DNA of 5,273 nt, taken from positions 1 through 5,273 of the forward strand of contig JAFUDL010000100.1 of NCBI GenBank assembly GCA_017459225.1, read 5' to 3'. The notes below the pieces were generated by a model. It was given only the letters and a program-made list of their open reading frames with translations, searched no databases and was not told the DNA's origin. Source of the stretch: Kiritimatiellia bacterium. Lineage in GTDB: Bacteria > Verrucomicrobiota > Kiritimatiellia > RFP12 > UBA1067. Position numbers and translations under genes: made by a program. This document shows positions 1 to 5,273 of the stretch, piece by piece. Each line of letters starts with the position of its first letter. Positions within the stretch are counted from its first letter, which is position 1.

Positions 1-1464
1 AATGAAGACGCGCACTACCTCGTCGCCTCCTCTCTGCGCTATCTCGAGCGCCGTGCGGACGCCATCGCCGCATACGATGCCGCGCTTAAGGCATTTCCCA
101 ACGGCGTCCACCGCGACTCTGAATGGTTTGAGCGCCTAAGCGTGCTTGCATCGGACGGCAACCACAGGGCCGTGCTCGCCGCGCTCGCCGAACGCCCCCA
201 CCCTCCGGAAAAGACCGCTGCACGCGCCTGGAGCTACGGCTGCGAGGCCGCAATAGCCGTCACCAACTTCCCCCAGGCAATCGAGTACGCGCGTCTAGTG
301 GCGCAGCGCCCCGACGAGAAGACCGCGGTCACCGCCGTCCACCGCCTCGCCTGGCTTTACGAGAAGACAGGCGACTGGGCGCGCTCCGCGCAGGAATACC
401 GCATGCTCGCCGAGAAATGGCCCGAAAGCAAGATCGCCCCGCAGGCACTATACCTCGCCGGCGTCGCAGAGACCAAAGCGGGGCGTCCAGAGCAGGCTTG
501 CGCCGACTGGACGAAGCTGCTCGCCAAGCATCCGGAATCTCCATATGCCGCCGAGGCCCTGTACTCGCGCGCCATGGAGGAGCTGCGCAGAAAGGAGTTC
601 CGCCTCGCGGAGCGTTCGCTCTCCGAACTTTCCTCGCGCTTCCCCGAACGCGCGAAGCGTGCCGAGGCGCTGTACTGGTGGGGGGTTGCCGCCAACGGTT
701 CCGACGACGCGCCCGAGGCGGAGAAGCATTTCCGCGCGGCGCTTGAAGCCCACCCCACCGCCGAGTTCGAGCGCGAGACAAAGCTTGAGCTCGCATCCGT
801 GCTCCAGAAGCTCGGCAACCGCCAGAAGGCCGCGGAGATATTCGCAGAGCTCATCTCCACGAAGGCGGTGAACCGTCTGCCGCCAGCCACGCTCGAATGG
901 GTAGCGGAGTCGATGAACTCAGTCACCAACTTCGCCGCCCCGCTGGCGGCAGCCAAGGTGATCGAGGCGCGCAACCACGGCGCCGACTGGAACCAGATCG
1001 GCGCAACGCTAGCAGGCACCGCGCATGAAGGCCTCGACGAACGCGATGCGGCCGCGGCAGCCTACGAGCGCGCACTCGCCACTGGGGCGCGCACATCTAG
1101 CGGCGCGACCGCGGCGCTCGCGCTTGGGCGCATCGAGACCGCCAACGGCCTGTTCGACGCCGCGAAGGCGCATCTCTCCGACGCCGTTGAGCGCACCGCG
1201 TCGCGCGAAGAACTTCGCAACGTGTGCATGCAGGCCTACGTGGCCCTCGCCGCAAACGAAGAGGAGCGCGGCGATGCGAACGCGGCGCTCGGCTACCACA
1301 TGCTCGTCGGCACGCTCTTCGAAGATCCCGAGGTGGTGCCGCACGCGCTGGAGCGCGCCGCCGCCATAATGCGCCGCCAGGGACGCAGCAAGGAGGCCGC
1401 CGTCCTGGACGCCGAACGCGCCAAGCGCTTCCCAAAAGCCAAGCCGAACAATTTTGCGAGGTGA
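1..1464 (+). CDS. TPR-repeat protein, YbgF/CpoB-like, 5'-truncated by window edge
   Basis: The reading frame is open from base 1 to the TGA at 1462-1464 (487 residues visible), so the true start lies outside the window; the in-frame GTG at 142 is internal, because TPR-like sequence precedes it. The protein is a chain of about ten degenerate tetratricopeptide repeats. The clearest cover visible residues 112-144, 145-180, 181-217, 218-254 and 255-291, each a helix pair with the usual Ala/Leu/Tyr/Gly spacing and ending in a Pro such as KWPES, KHPES or RFPER. Residues 145-180, with an APQALYLAG start, resemble the C-terminal repeats of YbgF/CpoB and BamD-type proteins. TPR arrays act as protein-binding scaffolds; no catalytic motif is seen. 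Any signal peptide would be in the missing N-terminus, so location is unknown. It ends 3 bases before the VWA gene, so the two are probably co-translated and may act together at the envelope (inference). The TPR fold is certain; the role is not. Confidence 0.88.
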   Translation, partial: NEDAHYLVASSLRYLERRADAIAAYDAALKAFPNGVHRDSEWFERLSVLASDGNHRAVLAALAERPHPPEKTAARAWSYGCEAAIAVTNFPQAIEYARLVAQRPDEKTAVTAVHRLAWLYEKTGDWARSAQEYRMLAEKWPESKIAPQALYLAGVAETKAGRPEQACADWTKLLAKHPESPYAAEALYSRAMEELRRKEFRLAERSLSELSSRFPERAKRAEALYWWGVAANGSDDAPEAEKHFRAALEAHPTAEFERETKLELASVLQKLGNRQKAAEIFAELISTKAVNRLPPATLEWVAESMNSVTNFAAPLAAAKVIEARNHGADWNQIGATLAGTAHEGLDERDAAAAAYERALATGARTSSGATAALALGRIETANGLFDAAKAHLSDAVERTASREELRNVCMQAYVALAANEEERGDANAALGYHMLVGTLFEDPEVVPHALERAAAIMRRQGRSKEAAVLDAERAKRFPKAKPNNFAR

Positions 1465-1465
1465 G
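1458..1465 (+). promoter_or_regulatory. Ribosome binding site for the VWA gene, overlapping the TPR stop
   Basis: GAGGTGAG lies just ahead of the ATG at 1468 and includes the TGA stop of the upstream gene. The AGGTGA core leaves only about 3 to 4 bases before the ATG, which is short but workable. The arrangement fixes 1468 as the start and suggests translational coupling between the TPR and VWA genes. Confidence 0.65.
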
Positions 1466-1467
1466 CA

Positions 1468-3447
1468 ATGGATCCAACTCTTGAAATCGAGGAAACCGAA
1501 GCCGAACGCACAGGCGAATCCGGCGGAATCGGACTGCTCGCGTTCGTGTTCTTCATCTCGTGCGCCACGCATGTGGCGCTGATGTACGCCTGTTCCGACT
1601 GTGCGTTCGCCCCGCTCCCGGAAAAAATGAACGAGCGGAAGTGGACAAAGCAGCTGCCTGTGATGCAGGTGAACAAGATGACGGAAGATCCACTCGCCCG
1701 CATAATGCAGGAGGCACGCCCTGTTGCCGCTCCCGTTGTGGAAAAGCAGGAAGACCGCGTGTTGCGCCTGGAGTCCGCCGTTGAGCCGGCTCTCATGCCG
1801 GAGATGCCGCGTCCTACATCGGTCGATCCCGTTGCGGACACGATGCCCGCTCCCGCCACGCCGACCGCCGCCGAATGGACTCCGCGCCAGAAGATCGTCG
1901 AGATCGAGGCTCCTACCGTTCCCGACGATCAGGCCGCCCTTCCGCGCCTAGTGATTCCCAAAGTGGAACGGGTGAGCCACGCTGCAGACATCGCGCCCGC
2001 ATACGAACTCATGTCGGCGCCATCCGCAAGCGGAACTGGATTGGGCGGCGCGTCGCTCGGCTCCTCGTCACTCGTCGCCGCGGCAGAAAGCGCGTCCGCG
2101 CCAGCAGTGCCTCCGCCAGCTGCAATTCCCAAGCCAATAGGCGTCGGAGGAGGCATATCGGCCGCGATCGACAGGCCGCCGTCGCTCACAGTGCTCTCGG
2201 CCGCCGAAGAGGCCGCGGCGAAGAAGGCCGCCGACGACGAACGTGCTGCCGAGAAGGCAGGCAAGGCCGCTGAGCGCCAGCTGGAGGAGGCTCGCGCCAA
2301 GGCCGCAAAGCCTCCGCCTGCGCCGACATCCACAGCGGTGGACGAAAAGAAGATCGCAAAGGAGAAGGAGGCCGTGCGCACTCTGCGCGACGAAACCACC
2401 CCGCAGGGCAAACCGTTCGAGGAACACGTGAAGTTCGGCCTTGGATCGTGGATCGACCCGGCGAACCCGCAGGAAATGTACTTCCGCATCGTGATGACGA
2501 GCAAGCCCGAGAACCCGCTTCCCGTCGTCTCGAAGGACATCGTCTACCTCATGGACGCCTCTGGCTCCATCATGAACGACCGCCTCAAGGCCTGCCGCAA
2601 GGCAATATCCAAATCGCTGCGCCTGCTCAACACGGGCGACCGCTTCAACGTGATCGCATTTCGCGACAAGTTCTCATACGCCTTCCCCAACTCGGCATGG
2701 CAGGAGGTCACCGAGAAGTCGCTCGACGAAGCCGACAAATGGCTATCGAACCTCACCGCGCATGGGCAGACGGACGTCTTCCGCACGCTGCGCGGCGTGC
2801 TGGCGATGCCGCGCGACCCGGCGCGCCCGATGGTGGCGTTCTTCATCACCGACGGCGACGCCACCAGCGGCATGACTCGCAGCGCCGAGATCATCTCACG
2901 CTTCTCGGAGCTAAACGACCGCCTCGTCTCCATCTACATGTACGGCGTGAAGGACAACGCGAACGCATATCTCATGGACATGGTCACCCGCCAGAGCCGC
3001 GGCAGCTGGTCTCGCCACAACGGCTTCCGCTGGACCGCCGCAGACGGCATCCCCGCTCTCGCCAAGAAGTTCGAACGCCCGGTCCTCACCGACATAACCG
3101 TGCTCTTCACCACATCCTCCAACTCCGAGACATACCCCCGTCTCGTCACGAACCTGTGTGAGGGCGAGCCCATCGAGATATTCGGCAAATGCCCTGCGAA
3201 CCAGAAGGAGCTAGTCTTCTCCATGCGCGGCCTGAACGGCGGAACGGTGTTCGAGAACATCTTCACGCTGCCGTTCTCGAAAGCAGAGAAGCTGGGCAAG
3301 GATACGCGCGCTGAATGGGCCCAGAGGCGCATGTACGCGATGATCGCCGCATACACCCGCGCCCCGAACGCGAAGGCCATGCAGAACATCCGCGCCTTCG
3401 CGACGCGCTACGGCATCGAGATTCCGTACGAGAAGGAGATCAAGTGA
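1468..3447 (+). CDS. TonB-like membrane-anchored VWA (VIT-VWA-type) protein
   Basis: A 659-residue protein, probably inner-membrane anchored with its bulk in the periplasm. An acidic N-terminal tail (1-19) precedes one hydrophobic helix (about 21-42) containing S31-x3-H35, the Ser/His pair that in TonB transmembrane helices faces ExbB/ExbD. Residues 48-240 are a Pro-, Ala- and later Gly/Ser-rich linker, and 244-281 form an Ala/Lys/Glu-rich probable helix or coiled coil like that of TolA. A VWA domain (about 356-530) has a complete MIDAS metal site: D363-x-S365-x-S367, T435 and D462 in ITDGD. The segment from about 536 matches the region after VWA in ITIH-like VIT-VWA proteins: LTDI, YPRL, GEPIEIFGK, a WAQRRM helix and a final RYGIEIPY. 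No VIT domain precedes the VWA. The start is ATG after GAGGTGAG; the stop overlaps ribBA. VWA domains usually bind protein ligands through a divalent cation. An energy-coupled role is inference; a plain signal-anchored VWA protein is the alternative. Confidence 0.9.
   Translation: MDPTLEIEETEAERTGESGGIGLLAFVFFISCATHVALMYACSDCAFAPLPEKMNERKWTKQLPVMQVNKMTEDPLARIMQEARPVAAPVVEKQEDRVLRLESAVEPALMPEMPRPTSVDPVADTMPAPATPTAAEWTPRQKIVEIEAPTVPDDQAALPRLVIPKVERVSHAADIAPAYELMSAPSASGTGLGGASLGSSSLVAAAESASAPAVPPPAAIPKPIGVGGGISAAIDRPPSLTVLSAAEEAAAKKAADDERAAEKAGKAAERQLEEARAKAAKPPPAPTSTAVDEKKIAKEKEAVRTLRDETTPQGKPFEEHVKFGLGSWIDPANPQEMYFRIVMTSKPENPLPVVSKDIVYLMDASGSIMNDRLKACRKAISKSLRLLNTGDRFNVIAFRDKFSYAFPNSAWQEVTEKSLDEADKWLSNLTAHGQTDVFRTLRGVLAMPRDPARPMVAFFITDGDATSGMTRSAEIISRFSELNDRLVSIYMYGVKDNANAYLMDMVTRQSRGSWSRHNGFRWTAADGIPALAKKFERPVLTDITVLFTTSSNSETYPRLVTNLCEGEPIEIFGKCPANQKELVFSMRGLNGGTVFENIFTLPFSKAEKLGKDTRAEWAQRRMYAMIAAYTRAPNAKAMQNIRAFATRYGIEIPYEKEIK
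3433..3438 (+). promoter_or_regulatory. Ribosome binding site that fixes the ribBA GTG start
   Basis: AAGGAG sits 5 bases before the GTG at 3444, inside the last codons (Lys-Glu) of the VWA gene. GTG (3444-3446) overlaps the VWA stop TGA (3445-3447) as GTGA. The same frame is open far upstream to 3315, but that extension lies inside the VWA gene and is not RibB-like. The site and the family length both support 3444. Confidence 0.85.
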
Positions 3448-4646
3448 CAAAAGGTTCTTTCAACGACGTAGAGGACTGCATCGCGGCGCTAAGGCGCGGC
3501 GAGGTGGTGGTGGTGACTGACGACGAAGACCGCGAGAACGAAGGCGACTGCATCTGCGCTGCCGAGTTCGCCACCACCGCAAACGTGAACTTTATGGCAA
3601 CCAACGCCAAGGGGCTCATCTGCATGCCGATGTCCGCAGCTTGGTGCGAGCGACTGGACCTTCCCCAGATGGTTGCCGAAAACACCGACAACCACCAGAC
3701 CGCATTCACCGTCTCGATAGATGCCGTCGAGACCACGACCGGCATCTCCGCCGAAGAGCGTTCCATCACCGCCCTGGCGACAGTGCGCGATGGAGTGAAG
3801 CCCTCACACTTCCGCCGCCCCGGCCACATGTTCCCCCTCCGAGCGCGCGAAGGAGGCGTGCTGAAGCGCGCAGGCCACACCGAGGCGACTGTGGACCTCT
3901 GCCGCCTTGCAGGGCTCAAGGAGGTCGGCCTATGCTGCGAGATAATGAACGACGACGGCACGATGGCCCGCCTTCCCGACCTCGAGAAGTTCGTGGCGAA
4001 GCACAACCTCAAGTTCATGACCATTGCCTCGCTCATCGCCTACAGACGGCGAACGGAACGGCTTGTGGAAAGCGTTGTGGACGAAGTGGACATGCCGACC
4101 GAATGGGGGCACTTCAGACTGCGGATGTACAAGTCGCGCATATCGGGCCTCGAGCATCTCGCCCTTCTCAAGGGCGACTTCTCCGACGGCGCTCCCGTTC
4201 TCGTGCGCGTCCACTCCGAATGCTTCACGGGCGACGTGCTCGGCAGCAACCGCTGCGACTGCGGCAGCCAGCTGCACAACGCCATGCGCATGATCGAGCG
4301 CGAAGGACGCGGCGCCGTTCTCTACATGCGCCAGGAGGGACGCGGCATTGGCCTTCAGAACAAGCTGCGCACATACCATCTGCAGGAGGAAGGTCTCGAC
4401 ACCGTAGAGGCCAACGTGCGTCTCGGTTTCGCTCCCGACCTGAGAGAATACGGCGAAGGCGCGCAGATTCTTGAAGACCTGGGAATCCGCGAGATTCGCC
4501 TTCTCAAGTACAACCCATGCAAGGTCAAGGGACTCGTAGGCTACGGAATCAGCATCGTCGAGAGAGTGCCGATCATCGTACCGCCAAACGAGTACGACAA
4601 ACGGTATCTGGAGACGAAGAAAGACAAGATGGGCCACCTCATCTGA
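3444..4646 (+). CDS. ribBA: Bifunctional 3,4-dihydroxy-2-butanone 4-phosphate synthase / GTP cyclohydrolase II
   Basis: This cytoplasmic enzyme feeds both entry branches of riboflavin (FMN/FAD) synthesis: ribulose 5-phosphate to 3,4-dihydroxy-2-butanone 4-phosphate plus formate, and GTP to the diaminopyrimidine precursor plus formate and pyrophosphate. It has 400 residues, the usual RibBA length. The RibB half (about 5-200) shows DDEDRENEGD (26-35), with the acidic residues that bind metal and substrate, then TTGISAEER, RAGHTEA with H145, and CEIMNDDGTMAR with E166. The RibA half (about 206-400) shows zinc ligands C260, C271 and C273 in HSECFTGD and NRCDCGS, then YMRQEGRGIGLQNKL and the C-terminal ERVPII and KMGHL signatures. 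Both active sites look intact, unlike RibBA homologues with one dead half. It begins with GTG, overlapping the VWA stop by 4 bases, so translation is probably coupled. No room exists for its own FMN riboswitch directly upstream, so control would be through the operon promoter or one inside the VWA gene. Confidence 0.97.
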   Translation: MTKGSFNDVEDCIAALRRGEVVVVTDDEDRENEGDCICAAEFATTANVNFMATNAKGLICMPMSAAWCERLDLPQMVAENTDNHQTAFTVSIDAVETTTGISAEERSITALATVRDGVKPSHFRRPGHMFPLRAREGGVLKRAGHTEATVDLCRLAGLKEVGLCCEIMNDDGTMARLPDLEKFVAKHNLKFMTIASLIAYRRRTERLVESVVDEVDMPTEWGHFRLRMYKSRISGLEHLALLKGDFSDGAPVLVRVHSECFTGDVLGSNRCDCGSQLHNAMRMIEREGRGAVLYMRQEGRGIGLQNKLRTYHLQEEGLDTVEANVRLGFAPDLREYGEGAQILEDLGIREIRLLKYNPCKVKGLVGYGISIVERVPIIVPPNEYDKRYLETKKDKMGHLI

Positions 4647-4657
4647 GATGGCCCATC
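4628..4657. terminator. Strong hairpin between convergent ribBA and ilvE, probable terminator
   Basis: GATGGGCCA (4628-4636) and TGGCCCATC (4649-4657) are perfect 9-base inverted arms. Inside them, after one C/A mismatch, CTC (4638-4640) pairs with GAG (4645-4647) around the tetraloop ATCT. The stem spans the ribBA stop codon (4644-4646). Read on the minus strand the stem is followed by TTGTCTTTCTT, a T-rich tract, so it best fits an intrinsic terminator for ilvE. On the plus strand no T-run follows, so for ribBA it may only stabilise the mRNA end or assist termination. Confidence 0.6.
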
Positions 4658-4666
4658 CGCTGCGAA

Positions 4667-4696
4667 CGCATGTTCCGCTGCGTGTGGAACAACGCG
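4667..4696. repeat. Weaker inverted repeat in the ribBA-ilvE gap
   Basis: TGTTCC (4671-4676) and GGAACA (4686-4691) are 6-base arms around a 9-base loop. CGC (4667-4669) can pair with GCG (4694-4696) beyond a small internal loop. It lies wholly in the 57-base convergent gap (4647-4703) and, with the stronger hairpin, fills most of it. The sequence after it on the plus strand, TCTTCGCCT, is only mildly T-rich. It may contribute to transcript ends but could be chance in GC-rich DNA. Confidence 0.3.
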
Positions 4697-4703
4697 TCTT
4701 CGC

Positions 4704-5273
4704 CTACTTAACTTCGTAGCACCAGCCGTGCTTGTCGGGCAACGTGCCGTACTGTATGCCCTGCACGGTGTCGTAGAGCTTCTGCAGCGTGGGGCCCACT
4801 ACGTCCGGCTCGGAGATCTTTATCACGTCCTTGCCGCGCGTGATCTCCCACACGGGCGTGATCACCACCGCGGTGCCGAGAGCCGCAACCTCCTTGAAGC
4901 GCTTGATCTCCGCGTAGGGAATCTTCCTGCGCTCCACGGGGATGCCGAGATCGGCGGCCACCTGGCAGAGCGACTTGTTGGTGACGGACGGCAGAACGGA
5001 GCAGGAGTCGGGCGTGACATACGCGCCGCTCTTGGTGATGCCGGCGAAATTCGAGGTTGAGAACTCCTCCACGTATTTGTGGCTCTTCGCGTCGAGATAG
5101 AGCTCAACGGGCCAGCCCTCGCGCTTCGCCTTCTCGTGCGCGAAGAGAGATGCCGCGTAGTTTCCGCCCACCTTCACGTCGCCCATGCCGTGCGGTGCGG
5201 CGCGGTCCCAGTCGTCGAGGATAACGGCGCGCACAGGCTTGAGCCCGCCCTTGTAGTACGCGCCCACGGGCAT
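4704..5273 (-). CDS. ilvE: Branched-chain amino acid aminotransferase, C-terminal part (start outside window)
   Basis: A PLP enzyme of fold type IV that interconverts leucine, isoleucine and valine with their 2-oxo acids using glutamate/2-oxoglutarate, the last step of branched-chain amino acid synthesis. The visible 189 residues are the C-terminal part of a protein that normally has about 340-360. The ATG at the window edge (5271-5273) is internal, because the family's N-terminal domain is missing and the sequence begins inside the conserved VGAYYKGG segment. The PLP-binding lysine is K34 of the visible part (codon at 5172-5174) in VKVGGNYAAS. Then follow EEFSTSNF, the substrate/cofactor loop, VTPDSCSVLPSVTNKS, GTAVVITPVWEI and the C-terminal GIQYGTLPDKHGW. 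This is the longer BCAT type found in eukaryotes and in Bacteroidota/PVC-like bacteria, not the short E. coli type (my recollection of the family, not searched). It converges on ribBA with a 57-base gap and is not in its operon. D-amino acid transaminase or ADC lyase is unlikely given these motifs. Confidence 0.93.
   Translation of the reverse strand: MPVGAYYKGGLKPVRAVILDDWDRAAPHGMGDVKVGGNYAASLFAHEKAKREGWPVELYLDAKSHKYVEEFSTSNFAGITKSGAYVTPDSCSVLPSVTNKSLCQVAADLGIPVERRKIPYAEIKRFKEVAALGTAVVITPVWEITRGKDVIKISEPDVVGPTLQKLYDTVQGIQYGTLPDKHGWCYEVK

Noticed and set aside
142..144. GTG at 142 as the start of the TPR gene
   Set aside because: The frame is open to base 1 and residues 1-40 already read as a TPR helix pair (AIAAYDAALKAFPN), so the gene begins further left.
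1558..1593. Possible lipoprotein signal with C42 as the lipidated cysteine
   Set aside because: The residues before C42 (Met-Tyr-Ala) do not fit a lipobox well, and the acidic N-terminal tail lacks the usual basic start of a signal peptide.
1293..1859. Minus-strand open frame of 188 codons across the TPR/VWA junction
   Set aside because: It is antisense to two well-supported genes, has Ser/Arg/Ala-rich low-complexity content and no recognisable domain. Such shadows are expected in GC-rich coding DNA.
1929..2540. Minus-strand open frame of 203 codons inside the VWA gene
   Set aside because: Its Ala/Ser/Gly-rich product mirrors the repetitive linker codons on the plus strand; no ribosome binding site or family match was seen.
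3315..3443. N-terminal extension of ribBA back to an upstream start
   Set aside because: The extension would overlap the VWA gene by over 130 bases and encodes Arg/His-rich sequence not found in RibB. GTG at 3444 has a good ribosome binding site.
3930..4637. Minus-strand open frame of 235 codons inside ribBA
   Set aside because: It is entirely antisense to a highly conserved enzyme gene with clear RibBA motifs, and its translation resembles no family I know.
1..5273. CRISPR arrays, tRNA/rRNA genes, insertion sequences or attachment sites
   Set aside because: No direct-repeat arrays, cloverleaf-like sequences, transposase motifs or terminal inverted repeats were noticed by eye; coding sequence fills nearly the whole window.

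Overview
The window is GC-rich, gene-dense bacterial DNA with four protein genes and almost no non-coding sequence. Three genes run left to right with a 3-base gap and then a 4-base overlap, so they look like one transcription unit. They are a TPR-repeat protein (its start lies left of the window), a membrane-anchored von Willebrand factor A (VWA) protein, and the bifunctional riboflavin enzyme RibBA. A fourth gene, a branched-chain amino acid aminotransferase (ilvE), converges from the minus strand; its 5' end lies right of the window.

The host is probably a Gram-negative-type (diderm) bacterium. The evidence is the TonB-like membrane anchor and periplasmic linker of the VWA protein and the YbgF/CpoB-like TPR protein beside it. 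The IlvE variant and the TPR plus VWA envelope pair would fit the PVC group (Verrucomicrobiota/Kiritimatiellota/Lentisphaerota) or a relative. That placement is inference only, because no marker gene is present.

By region: 1-1464 holds the TPR protein, about ten degenerate helical repeats. 1468-3447 holds the VWA protein: a short cytoplasmic tail, one membrane helix carrying a TonB-type Ser-x3-His motif, a long Pro/Ala/Gly/Lys-rich linker with a TolA-like Ala/Lys/Glu helix, a VWA domain with an intact metal-binding (MIDAS) site, and a C-terminal module like that of inter-alpha-trypsin-inhibitor-type VIT-VWA proteins. 3444-4646 holds ribBA, started by a GTG that overlaps the previous stop codon. 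4647-4703 is a 57-base convergent intergenic gap with one strong hairpin reaching back over the ribBA stop. 4704-5273 holds the C-terminal half of ilvE.

The most interesting item is the VWA protein. It combines a TonB/TolA-style energy-coupling anchor with a VIT-VWA-type body that lacks the N-terminal VIT domain. With the co-transcribed YbgF-like TPR protein this suggests an uncharacterised Ton/Tol-like envelope machine in which a VWA adhesion or scaffold head replaces the usual TonB C-terminal domain. The two metabolic genes (ribBA, ilvE) look ordinary and complete in their visible motifs.
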